Positions 17,826-26,057 of a stretch of DNA of 57,713 nt are shown here, piece by piece (the first letter of the stretch is position 1; the number at the start of each line of letters is the position of its first letter). The notes below the pieces were generated by a model. It saw only the letters and a list, made by a program, of their open reading frames with translations, did no database searches and was not told the DNA's origin. Source of the stretch: an uncultured Blautia sp. (GTDB lineage Bacteria; Bacillota; Clostridia; Lachnospirales; Lachnospiraceae). The position numbers and the translations under genes are program-made. The stretch lies in assembly GCA_900549015.1 (NCBI GenBank), contig URMH01000014.1, positions 1 to 57,713 on the forward strand, written 5' to 3'.

Positions 17826-19202
17826 TTATAACGGCATTTTTTTAAACTCTTTTTTTACTAACAGAATAGCAAGTATACCTGCGGCGCAATCGGCGATAGG
17901 AGCTGCGAACATGACTCCTTCCACACCCATGAACAGAGGAAAGATGATAACAAGAGGAATGAGAAAAATAATCTGTCTTGTCATAGAAAGGAAAATTCCT
18001 TTTGTTGCTTTTCCAATGGAAGTGAAGAAATTTGCAGTTACAGGTTGCAGTCCGTTAAAGAAGGTGCAGAACAGGAAAATTCGGAAAAACTTAACGGCAA
18101 ATTGATAATATAGTTTGTCGCCGCTTCCAAAAACATAGATAATCTGTCTTGGGAAAATCTGGAAACATAGAAAACCTGTAAAAGCTACCGCAGAAGCAAT
18201 TCCGGCAGCTTTCAGATAGGCTTTTTTTACGCGCTCGAAATTTTCTGCGCCATAGTTGAAGCTGATGATGGGCTGTGCTCCCTGAGAAATGCCGATAACA
18301 ACAGAGAGGAACAGCATGTTTACCTTTGAGACAATTCCTGCCACCGCAATGGGAATATCACTTCCGTAAACAGATTTCGCACCGTAATGGCGGAGCGTAT
18401 TGTTGAGAAGAATCTGTACAACCGTAATGGCGAGCTGATTTAAGAAGGAAGCAGAGCCAAGGGAAATAATGGCGCGCAAACAGCTTGCTTTTGGGAGGAA
18501 GTGATGTAAGATAAGAGAATGTTCCTGATATTTCGGCAGGTAAAAAAGAATCATGCAGGCAGAAAAAATCTGACCAATTACCGTTGCCCAGGCTGCTCCC
18601 TCAATTCCCCATCCAAAACCGAAAATAAAAAGAGGGTCAAGAATTGTGTTAATGACGGCACCTGATAAGGTAGCAAACATGGAGTATGCAGGTTTTCCGT
18701 CTGCTCGCACAAGATGATTGCCTCCCGTTGCAAGTATGTAAAACGGAAAACCGAGGGAGGTGATTCCTACGTAGGAAAGGGAGTAGGGAAGTGTCTGGGC
18801 CGTTGCGCCGCAGGCAATGACAAGGGGTTTTAAAAAGCAGCGGATCAGAAGGCAGAGAGAAATGCCGAAAATAATAAGGCTTCCAAAAGCTGTGCCTGCA
18901 ATGTTTCTCGCTTTATCGTTGTTTTTTCGGCCGAGCTCCAGATTATAATTTGCTGCGCCTCCTATTCCCAGAAGGAGACAGACGGCAGTTGAGATGGTCG
19001 TAAGGGGAAATGCTACATTTGTAGCTGCATTCCCGAGCATTCCCACACCCTGTCCGATAAAAATCTGGTCTACGATATTATAAAGAGCACCCACCAGCAT
19101 GCTGATAATGCTGGGAATAGCAAATTTTTTTAAAAGCTGTCCAATAGGGGCAGTTCCCAGAGGGGATTCCTCAGAAGAAATGGAATGTTCTGTCTGATTC
19201 AT
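17826..19202 (-). CDS. MATE-family multidrug/metabolite exporter
   Basis: The 458-residue protein has about twelve hydrophobic segments and MATE hallmarks: LLKKFAIPSIISMLVGALYNIVDQIFIG at the N-terminus, and at the start of the second half ISLGSASFLNQLAITVVQILLNN and IGISQGAQPIISFNYGA. It would exchange cations for an exported organic compound. It lies 12 bases downstream of the PHP gene with its own AAGGAG site, so it is in the same transcript. The substrate is not predictable, and no direct link to the flanking sugar and BMC loci is visible. Confidence 0.93.
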   Translation of the reverse strand: MNQTEHSISSEESPLGTAPIGQLLKKFAIPSIISMLVGALYNIVDQIFIGQGVGMLGNAATNVAFPLTTISTAVCLLLGIGGAANYNLELGRKNNDKARNIAGTAFGSLIIFGISLCLLIRCFLKPLVIACGATAQTLPYSLSYVGITSLGFPFYILATGGNHLVRADGKPAYSMFATLSGAVINTILDPLFIFGFGWGIEGAAWATVIGQIFSACMILFYLPKYQEHSLILHHFLPKASCLRAIISLGSASFLNQLAITVVQILLNNTLRHYGAKSVYGSDIPIAVAGIVSKVNMLFLSVVIGISQGAQPIISFNYGAENFERVKKAYLKAAGIASAVAFTGFLCFQIFPRQIIYVFGSGDKLYYQFAVKFFRIFLFCTFFNGLQPVTANFFTSIGKATKGIFLSMTRQIIFLIPLVIIFPLFMGVEGVMFAAPIADCAAGILAILLVKKEFKKMPL

Positions 19203-19214
19203 GGCAATATCTCC

Positions 19215-19928
19215 TTATCGTGTCTGCAAAAATACTTTTAATTTGGGGAGCTGATTGTTGAGAATCAGTTCTTCCGGAAATAATTCGTTATGAATAAATT
19301 CTTCTGCGTAAGTAAAGTCTCCGACATGTGCGGCTCCGTGGCTGTCGCTTGATAAAAGGACAGGCACTTCATACTTTCGAGCCCAGTAAAGAATTTCTCT
19401 GTTGTTCTTTCTGGTATCTCCCCGGTATCCATATGGGGCGAGAGAAGCTTCGTTAATTTCAAAAGCAGTTCCGCTTTTTTTTGCGGCAATGGCAAGAGCT
19501 TCATAATCGGCAGGGAAGTGCGGATTGTCGCAGTGTCCCAGGATTTTTACGCAGGGGTGTTTCATGGCGTTTATATACGCATTTGTGTTTTCTTCCTTTG
19601 TACCGGTTCTGTAATTTTGAGCATGCATACTTGCAATTGCATAATCAAGATGGGAAAGAAGCTCTTCATCCAGGTCTATGGTTCCTTCTGTGTCAAGTAT
19701 ATTTAATTCTACACCGTATAAAATTTCCACATGAAAGCGCTTTTTTGGAGAAAAGGTGAGACTTCTGAAATAGGATGGAGTGCCGGCGCAGAGGGTTGCG
19801 GGACCGTGGTCAGTGATTCCGAGAAGTTTCAGTCCTTTTTGTTCGGCGGATTTTGCCATATCTGATATAGTGCAAATCGTTCCGTGACCGCTTGCGATGG
19901 AATGAGTGTGCATATCGGAAAGATACAT
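19215..19928 (-). CDS. PHP-domain phosphoesterase (YcdX-like)
   Basis: The 237-residue protein starts at the ATG after AAAGGAGGACATGAGCTT. Longer in-frame starts lie upstream of that site and are not used. PHP metal motifs are visible: SDMHTHS (His7, His9), GITDHGPA, GVELNI, a His in IASMHAQN, LGHCDNPHF and SSDSHGAAH, matching the trinuclear YcdX-type phosphatase group. It probably hydrolyses a phosphate ester in the cytoplasm. Histidinol phosphatase is an alternative, but no his genes are nearby. It is the first gene of a two-gene operon with the MATE exporter. Confidence 0.88.
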   Translation of the reverse strand: MYLSDMHTHSIASGHGTICTISDMAKSAEQKGLKLLGITDHGPATLCAGTPSYFRSLTFSPKKRFHVEILYGVELNILDTEGTIDLDEELLSHLDYAIASMHAQNYRTGTKEENTNAYINAMKHPCVKILGHCDNPHFPADYEALAIAAKKSGTAFEINEASLAPYGYRGDTRKNNREILYWARKYEVPVLLSSDSHGAAHVGDFTYAEEFIHNELFPEELILNNQLPKLKVFLQTR

Positions 19929-19965
19929 AAGCTCATGTCCTCCTTTGGTGAATTTGGTTATATTC

Positions 19966-19994
19966 AGTATGACAGAGTGAAAAAATATTGTCAA
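19966..19994 (-). promoter_or_regulatory. Promoter of the PHP-MATE operon
   Basis: On the minus strand TTGACA (19989-19994), a 17-base spacer and CATACT (19966-19971) lie about 40 bases before the PHP start. It is divergent from the glycyl-radical-enzyme promoter. Confidence 0.7.
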
Positions 19995-20027
19995 CACGAA
20001 AAAACACGTTTTCTGAAAAAACAAACA

Positions 20028-20064
20028 AAAACCACACAAATAATCCGGAAAAAACCACACAAAT
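20028..20064 (+). repeat. Two direct repeats AAAACCACACAAAT, candidate activator site
   Basis: Identical 14-base copies at 20028-20041 and 20051-20064 are spaced 23 bases start to start, about two helical turns, and end 25 bases before the -35 box of the next promoter. The core AAAACCACA recurs at 23650, upstream of the second BMC promoter. The layout suits an activator such as an AraC-type protein (inference). Confidence 0.6.
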
Positions 20065-20089
20065 GCAGAAGGAGAAGTGTTGGATTTTG

Positions 20090-20118
20090 TTGACATCAAA
20101 AAAAGAAAAGGGTATAAT
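20090..20118 (+). promoter_or_regulatory. Consensus promoter of the glycyl radical dehydratase
   Basis: TTGACA (20090-20095), 17 bases, TATAAT (20113-20118): a perfect sigma-A consensus, leaving a leader of about 90 bases before the start at 20218. Such strength suggests either very high expression or a need for negative control. Confidence 0.88.
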
Positions 20119-20217
20119 AAAATTATATGACATGAACCGGAATAAAGAGGAAAGCTGCCTGATAAGCGCGGAGAAGAGTTGCTTTTCAATACGCATTGGT
20201 CATGAGAAAGGAGCAGC

Positions 20218-22743
20218 ATGGAAAAATTTCAAACATCTGATATTCCAAAAACAGAGAGGATTCAAAGACTTGTAGATCATTTATATGAGCATATGCCTGT
20301 GATTGAATCTGCAAGAGCAAAACTTCTTACAGAATCCTACAAAGCAACAGAAAACGAACCCATTATCACAAGGAGGGCGAAAGCGTTTGCCCATATTCTT
20401 CGTCATATTCCGATTATTATCCGGGATGACGAACTGATTGTGGGAAGTTCTACACTGGCGCCAAGAGGATGCCAGACATATCCGGAGTTTTCTTATCAGT
20501 GGCTGGAAGATGAGCTGGATACAGTGGAAACAAGAAGCGCAGATCCTTTTTATATTGCAGAGGAGACAAAAGAGGAGCTTCGCGAAGTGCATAAGTACTG
20601 GAAAGGAAAAACAACAAGTGAGCTGGCGCTTTCTTATATGGCTCCGGAAGCAGTACGTGCAATTGAACATAATATTTTTACACCGGGAAATTATTTCTAT
20701 AATGGTGTAGGACATGTAACCGTAAAATATGAAGAGGTTCTTGCTGTCGGTTATGAGGGAATCATAAAAAAGGCGGAGCAGGAGCTTTCTGAATGCAATG
20801 TAGGAGACGGGGATTATGCGGAACGTTCTCATTTCCTGCAGGCAGTGATTTTAAGTTGTCAGGCTGTCATAGAATATGCCCGGAGATACAGTGCTCTCGC
20901 ACAGGAGATGGCAGAGCAGTGCACAGATGCGGCGAGAAAAGAAGAGCTTCTTAGGATTGCCGAAAACTGCAGCCGTGTTCCTGCCAAAGGAGCACAGAAT
21001 TTCTATGAAGCATGCCAGTCCTTCTGGTTTGTTCAGCAGCTGATCCAGTTGGAATCCAGCGGACATTCTATTTCTCCGGGACGTTTCGATCAATATATGT
21101 ATCCTTATTATAAAAAGGATATGGAAAATGGAAATATTTCAAGAGAGTTTGCGCAGGAACTTATGGACTGTATCTGGGTAAAACTAAATGATCTGAATAA
21201 ATGCAGAGATGCAGTATCAGCAGAAGGTTTCGCAGGATACAGTCTTTTCCAGAATCTGATCGCAGGAGGCCAGAATAAGGAAGGAGAAGATGTGACAAAT
21301 GACCTTTCTTTTATGTGTATTCAGGCTTCTATGCATGTAAGACTTCCTCAGCCGTCTCTCTCGGTAAGAGTATGGAATGGCTCTCCTCATGAGTTTCTTA
21401 TTAAGGCGGCGGAACTGACGAGAACGGGAATTGGTCTTCCGGCTTATTATAATGATGAAGTGATTATTCCTTCCCTTCAGAACAGAGGTTTAAGCCTGGA
21501 AGATGCCAGAGAGTATAACATTATCGGTTGTGTGGAACCGCAGAAAGCAGGAAAAACAGAAGGATGGCATGATGCTGCGTTCTTCAATATGTGCAGACCT
21601 TTAGAGCTCGTATTCGCAAATGGGGAAGACAAAGGAGAAATGGTGGGAGTTCCTACAGGGGAAGTGACAGAAATGTCTTCTTTTGAGGAATTCTATAATG
21701 CTTATAAAAAACAGATGGAATATGGTATCTCTCTTCTTGTAAATGCAGATAATGCCATTGATGTGGCGCATGCAAAAAGATGTCCGCTTCCATTTTTGTC
21801 CTGTATGGTGGATGATTGTCTGAAACGCGGAAAGTCTGTTCAGGAAGGTGGAGCTGTTTATAATTTCACAGGTCCCCAGGGATTTGGAATTGCAAATATG
21901 GCAGATTCTCTTTTTGCGGTAAGGAAGCTTGTATACGAAGAGAAGAAGGTGACTATGGAAGAGATGAAAGAAGCTCTTGCATGGAACTTTGGAAAAGGAC
22001 TGGATCAGCAGTCGGTAAGCGATACGGCAGAAGCAGTTTTGAGAAAAATGAAGGATGCCGGACAGAAAATAGATGAAAATACAGTTTCTTCTATTTTACA
22101 AGCGGTGATGAATGCACAGCCCGGCGAAGAAAAAATGAAACGTTATGAAGAAATCCATAACATGATAGAAGAAGTGCCGAAGTTTGGAAATGACATTCCG
22201 GAAGTGGACTACTTTGCGAGGGATGTGGCCTATACTTATACAAAACCTCTTCAGAATTATAAAAACCCAAGAGGGGGACAGTTCCAGGCGGGACTTTATC
22301 CTGTTTCTGCTAATGTACCTCTGGGTGGACAGACCGGTGCAACTCCGGATGGAAGATATGCCCACACACCGGTGGCAGATGGAGTTTCTCCATCCGCTGG
22401 AAAAGATGTAAACGGCCCTACAGCAGCGGCTACATCCGTTTCCAGACTGGATCATTTTATTGTATCGAACGGAACTTTATTTAACCAGAAGTTTCATCCG
22501 TCTGCTCTGTCCGGCAGAGAGGGGCTTGAAAAGTTTGTGGCGCTTATCCGTTCTTATTTTGACCAGAAGGGAATGCATATGCAGTTTAATGTAGTGGACA
22601 GAGATACACTTCTTGATGCACAGAAGTATCCGGAAAAATACAAACACCTTGTAGTCCGTGTGGCTGGCTACAGTGCGTTGTTTACCACTCTTTCCCGTTC
22701 CCTTCAGGATGATATTATCCGCAGGACGGAGCAGGGATTTTAG
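20218..22743 (+). CDS. Glycyl radical enzyme, B12-independent 1,2-propanediol/glycerol dehydratase
   Basis: The 841-residue enzyme has the active-site motif GCVEP with thiyl Cys438 and general-base Glu440, and the C-terminal glycyl-radical loop RVAGYSA with Gly817. The Cys-x-Glu pattern excludes pyruvate formate lyase, which has adjacent cysteines, and fits the diol, glycerol and choline group. The neighbouring aldolase, PduP and PduL favour 1,2-propanediol to propionaldehyde. It starts after GAAAGGAGCAGC and is followed by its activase after 8 bases. No extra amphipathic encapsulation helix is seen at either end, so how it enters the shell is unclear. The enzyme is expected to be oxygen-sensitive. 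Confidence 0.92.
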   Translation: MEKFQTSDIPKTERIQRLVDHLYEHMPVIESARAKLLTESYKATENEPIITRRAKAFAHILRHIPIIIRDDELIVGSSTLAPRGCQTYPEFSYQWLEDELDTVETRSADPFYIAEETKEELREVHKYWKGKTTSELALSYMAPEAVRAIEHNIFTPGNYFYNGVGHVTVKYEEVLAVGYEGIIKKAEQELSECNVGDGDYAERSHFLQAVILSCQAVIEYARRYSALAQEMAEQCTDAARKEELLRIAENCSRVPAKGAQNFYEACQSFWFVQQLIQLESSGHSISPGRFDQYMYPYYKKDMENGNISREFAQELMDCIWVKLNDLNKCRDAVSAEGFAGYSLFQNLIAGGQNKEGEDVTNDLSFMCIQASMHVRLPQPSLSVRVWNGSPHEFLIKAAELTRTGIGLPAYYNDEVIIPSLQNRGLSLEDAREYNIIGCVEPQKAGKTEGWHDAAFFNMCRPLELVFANGEDKGEMVGVPTGEVTEMSSFEEFYNAYKKQMEYGISLLVNADNAIDVAHAKRCPLPFLSCMVDDCLKRGKSVQEGGAVYNFTGPQGFGIANMADSLFAVRKLVYEEKKVTMEEMKEALAWNFGKGLDQQSVSDTAEAVLRKMKDAGQKIDENTVSSILQAVMNAQPGEEKMKRYEEIHNMIEEVPKFGNDIPEVDYFARDVAYTYTKPLQNYKNPRGGQFQAGLYPVSANVPLGGQTGATPDGRYAHTPVADGVSPSAGKDVNGPTAAATSVSRLDHFIVSNGTLFNQKFHPSALSGREGLEKFVALIRSYFDQKGMHMQFNVVDRDTLLDAQKYPEKYKHLVVRVAGYSALFTTLSRSLQDDIIRRTEQGF

Positions 22744-22751
22744 GAGATAAT

Positions 22752-23543
22752 ATGGATTATTTGGAAAAAAGAGGAAGAATATTTGATATTCAGAGATATT
22801 CTATCCATGATGGTCCGGGAATTCGAACGATTGTCTTTTTGAAAGGCTGTGTGCTCAGATGCCGGTGGTGCTGTAATCCGGAATCGCAGGAATATGAAAT
22901 TGAAACGATGAGGGTTCAGGGAAAAGACAAGATTATCGGCAGAGATGTGACAGTCAGGGAGGCTCTGACGGAAGTGGAAAAAGACAGAGCGTACTATTAT
23001 CGCTCAGGCGGAGGGATGACACTTTCCGGCGGAGAGTGTTTCTGTCAGCCGGAATTTACAGCCGCACTTTTGCGAGGAGCGAAGGAGAGGGGGATTTCTA
23101 CAGCAGTAGAGAGCATGGGATGCGCCCCCTGGAAAGATATAGAAAACGCACTGCCCTGGCTGGATACTTATCTGATGGATATAAAACACATGAATCCCGG
23201 GAAACATAAGGAGTTTACCGGACGTTCTAATGAACAGATGCTGGAAAATGCAAGGCGGATTGCTTTGTCAGGCAAGACGAAACTTGTGATTCGTGTTCCT
23301 GTCATTCCTACATTTAATGATACCGTAGAAGAAATACAGGAAATTGCGCAGTTTGCAGCGACGCTTCCGGGAGTCGATAAAATTCATCTGCTTCCTTATC
23401 ACAGGCTTGGTCAGGATAAGTATGAAGGACTTGGAAGAGACTATTATATGGAAGGAATTCTTCCGCCGGAAGCGGAGCATATGAATACTCTGAAAAAAGC
23501 AGTGGAGAGAGTTTCTTCTCTTGACTGTCAGATAGGAGGGTAA
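22752..23543 (+). CDS. Glycyl radical enzyme activase (radical SAM)
   Basis: The 263-residue radical SAM protein has the cluster motif C33-x3-C37-x2-C40 in GCVLRCRWCCNPE, then GGGMTLSGGECF and DIKHMNPGKHKEFTG. It uses S-adenosylmethionine to make the glycyl radical in the upstream enzyme. Many activases of diol and choline lyases carry an inserted ferredoxin-like domain with extra CxxCxxC clusters directly after CNPE. Here the text runs straight on to EIIGRDVT-like sequence (DKIIGRDVTVREAL), so this is a compact form. It starts 8 bases past the enzyme's stop in the same transcript. Confidence 0.92.
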   Translation: MDYLEKRGRIFDIQRYSIHDGPGIRTIVFLKGCVLRCRWCCNPESQEYEIETMRVQGKDKIIGRDVTVREALTEVEKDRAYYYRSGGGMTLSGGECFCQPEFTAALLRGAKERGISTAVESMGCAPWKDIENALPWLDTYLMDIKHMNPGKHKEFTGRSNEQMLENARRIALSGKTKLVIRVPVIPTFNDTVEEIQEIAQFAATLPGVDKIHLLPYHRLGQDKYEGLGRDYYMEGILPPEAEHMNTLKKAVERVSSLDCQIGG

Positions 23544-23560
23544 TGTAAAAAGATTTTTTT

Positions 23561-23662
23561 GTGGATTCCAAAACCTGGGAAGGGGTGGCGGAAATCCTGG
23601 AATATCTCCGGGAGGACGGCGATGTGATGCCCTGGGAGCAGGAAAACAGAAAACCACAATAA
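23561..23662 (+). other. Short coding-like remnant after the activase gene
   Basis: A GTG-initiated frame of 33 residues (VDSKTWEGVAEILEYLRE and onward, rich in Glu/Asp) follows the activase with no adequately spaced ribosome site. The text looks protein-like rather than random, so it may be the tail of a lost gene or a tiny protein. I do not recognise it. Confidence 0.3.
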
Positions 23663-23721
23663 AAAACAATAAAAACAACATAATATGCACAGAGAAATCA
23701 ACATGAAACAACAAGTATTTC

Positions 23722-23750
23722 TTGACTTTCCCTGTGGGATGATGTAGAAT
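23722..23750 (+). promoter_or_regulatory. Promoter of the aldolase-shell operon
   Basis: TTGACT (23722-23727), 17 bases, TAGAAT (23745-23750), about 45 bases before the aldolase start. The upstream DNA is A-rich and holds AAAACCACAAT at 23650-23660, resembling the repeats before the dehydratase promoter. Confidence 0.75.
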
Positions 23751-23796
23751 TACATCAGAAACAATTAAACCAAATGCGCTCAAGGAGGAAGAAAGC

Positions 23797-24612
23797 ATGG
23801 TAAACGAATATGAAATCAAAAAACAGATTTGTGAAGTAGGAAGAAGAATCTACAACCGCAATATGGTGGCTGCAAACGACGGAAATATCTCCGTAAAACT
23901 GAATGACAACGAATTCCTTTGCACACCTACAGGCGTTTCCAAAGGATTCATGACTCCGGAATTTATCTGTAAAGTAGATGCACAGGGTAATGTGATCCAG
24001 GCAAATCCGGGATTCCGTCCTTCATCTGAAATCAAAATGCATATGAGAGTATATGAGAAAAGACCGGATGTAGGTTCTGTTGTTCATGCACATCCTACAT
24101 TTGCAACAAGCTTTGCAATCGCAGGAATTCCGCTTTCTGCACCGATCATGCCAGAGGCAGTTATCGCTCTTGGATGTGTTCCGATCGCAGAATACGGCAC
24201 ACCTTCTACAGTGGAAATTCCGGACAATCTGGAAAAATACCTTCCATACTTTGATGCAGTTCTTCTTGAGAACCACGGTGCTCTTACATGGTCTACAGAC
24301 CTTATGGCTGCATACATGAAAATGGAATCTCTTGAATTCTACGCAGAGCTTCTTTACAAATCCAAAATGCTTGGCGGACCGAAGGAATTCGACAAAGAGC
24401 AGATTGAAAAACTGTATGAAATCAGAAGAAAAATGGGTCTTCCGGGCAAACATCCGGCAAATCTTTGCGTAAACAAAGACGGACTTAACTGCCATAACTG
24501 CGGAAGCCACTGTACATATACAGAAAACAGCACAGCTTCCTGCGATACAGCAGATGCAGATTTAGTAGCAAACATTACAAAACAGGTAATGGCACAGCTG
24601 GGATTAAAATAA
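23797..24612 (+). CDS. Class II aldolase (L-fuculose/L-rhamnulose 1-phosphate type) with encapsulation tail
   Basis: The 271-residue protein has the zinc-aldolase core with Glu78 (SSEIKMH), His97 and His99 (VVHAHPT) and His160 (LLENHGALTW). It should split a deoxyketose 1-phosphate into DHAP and lactaldehyde. After the catalytic domain (about 215 residues) comes a cysteine-rich linker (NCHNCGSHC) and a terminal helix DADLVANITKQVMAQLGLK, an apparent encapsulation peptide. Presence of such an aldolase marks GRM5-type loci in which fucose or rhamnose is the source of 1,2-propanediol. Kinase and isomerase genes are not in this window. Confidence 0.9.
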   Translation: MVNEYEIKKQICEVGRRIYNRNMVAANDGNISVKLNDNEFLCTPTGVSKGFMTPEFICKVDAQGNVIQANPGFRPSSEIKMHMRVYEKRPDVGSVVHAHPTFATSFAIAGIPLSAPIMPEAVIALGCVPIAEYGTPSTVEIPDNLEKYLPYFDAVLLENHGALTWSTDLMAAYMKMESLEFYAELLYKSKMLGGPKEFDKEQIEKLYEIRRKMGLPGKHPANLCVNKDGLNCHNCGSHCTYTENSTASCDTADADLVANITKQVMAQLGLK

Positions 24613-24650
24613 TTCCGTTGCATATATAAAATTTGAAGGAGGACAATTTC

Positions 24651-26039
24651 ATGCCAATCAATGAAAGCATGGTACAGGAAATTGTACAGGAAGTCATGGC
24701 AAAAATGCAGATTGCCGATGCTCCCTCCGGAAAACATGGTGTTTTCAAAGATATGAATGAGGCCATTGAGGCAGCAAAGAAATCTGAACTTATCGTTAAG
24801 AAAATGTCCATGGACCAGAGAGAAAAAATTATTACATGCATTCGAAAGAAAATCAAAGAGAATGCAGAAATTCTTGCTCGTATGGGTGTTGATGAGACAG
24901 GTATGGGAAATGTAGGGGATAAAATCCTCAAACATCATCTTGTAGCAGATAAGACACCTGGAACAGAAGATATTACAACAACAGCATGGTCAGGCGACAG
25001 AGGTCTTACCCTTATTGAGATGGGACCTTTTGGCGTAATCGGAGCAATTACTCCTTGTACAAACCCGAGTGAGACTGTACTGTGTAATACAATGGGCATG
25101 CTGGCCGGCGGAAATACAGTTGTATTTAACCCGCATCCGGCTGCAATCAAAACATCTATTTATGCAGTCAATCTGTTAAACGAAGCTTCTCTTGAAGCAG
25201 GCGGACCGGATAACATTGCAGTTACTGTAGAAAATCCTACACTGGAAACAAGCAATATCATGATGAAGCATAAAGATATTCCGCTTATCGCTGCAACTGG
25301 CGGTCCTGGTGTTGTAACAGCTGTTCTTTCCTCTGGTAAGAGAGGAATCGGAGCAGGTGCAGGAAATCCTCCGGCACTTGTAGATGAGACAGCAGACATT
25401 CGGAAAGCTGCACAGGATATTGTAAATGGATGTACATTTGACAATAACCTTCCATGTATTGCAGAAAAAGAAATCGTGGCAGTTTCCTCTATCGTGGATG
25501 AGCTGATGCACTATCTCGTAACAGAGAATGACTGTTATCTGGCATCCAAGGAAGAACAGGACAAGCTGACAGAGGTTGTTCTGGCAGGAGGAAAGCTGAA
25601 CCGTAAATGTGTAGGTCGTGATGCAAGAACACTTCTTTCCATGATCGGCGTAAACGTTCCGGCGAACATTCGCTGTATCGTATTTGAGGGACCGAAGGAG
25701 CATCCGCTTATTACAACAGAGCTTATGATGCCGATTCTTGGTGTGGTAAGAGCGAAAGATTTTGACGATGCAGTAGAGCAGGCTGTATGGCTTGAGCATG
25801 GCAACCGCCATTCTGCACATATTCATTCTAAAAATATTGACAACATTACAAAATATGCAAAAGCGATTGATACAGCAATCCTTGTGAAAAATGCACCTTC
25901 TTATGCAGCACTTGGATTTGGCGGGGAAGGATATTGTACTTTCACAATCGCAAGCCGTACAGGCGAAGGTCTTACAAGCGCAAGCACTTTCACAAAGAGA
26001 AGACGCTGCGTAATGTCTGACAGTCTTTGCATTCGATAA
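24651..26039 (+). CDS. pduP: CoA-acylating propionaldehyde dehydrogenase
   Basis: The 462-residue aldehyde dehydrogenase converts propionaldehyde, CoA and NAD+ to propionyl-CoA inside the compartment. The start is the ATG after GAAGGAGGACAATTTC, giving the N-terminal encapsulation helix MPINESMVQEIVQEVMAKMQ. Other motifs are GAITPCTNPSETV, VVFNPHP, ATGGPGVV and the catalytic Cys269 in FDNNLPCIAE. Length and motifs match PduP/EutE. It follows the aldolase by 38 bases in the same operon. Acetaldehyde-type activity is an alternative but less fitting here. Confidence 0.95.
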   Translation: MPINESMVQEIVQEVMAKMQIADAPSGKHGVFKDMNEAIEAAKKSELIVKKMSMDQREKIITCIRKKIKENAEILARMGVDETGMGNVGDKILKHHLVADKTPGTEDITTTAWSGDRGLTLIEMGPFGVIGAITPCTNPSETVLCNTMGMLAGGNTVVFNPHPAAIKTSIYAVNLLNEASLEAGGPDNIAVTVENPTLETSNIMMKHKDIPLIAATGGPGVVTAVLSSGKRGIGAGAGNPPALVDETADIRKAAQDIVNGCTFDNNLPCIAEKEIVAVSSIVDELMHYLVTENDCYLASKEEQDKLTEVVLAGGKLNRKCVGRDARTLLSMIGVNVPANIRCIVFEGPKEHPLITTELMMPILGVVRAKDFDDAVEQAVWLEHGNRHSAHIHSKNIDNITKYAKAIDTAILVKNAPSYAALGFGGEGYCTFTIASRTGEGLTSASTFTKRRRCVMSDSLCIR

Positions 26040-26057
26040 TTAGGAGGAGAGAAGAAC

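Noticed and set aside
20028..20064. CRISPR-like repeats
   Set aside because: Only two 14-base copies with a 9-base gap, no spacers and no cas genes.
17826..20218. PHP-MATE pair as part of the BMC locus
   Set aside because: They are transcribed away from it on their own promoter, and no link to propanediol metabolism is visible.
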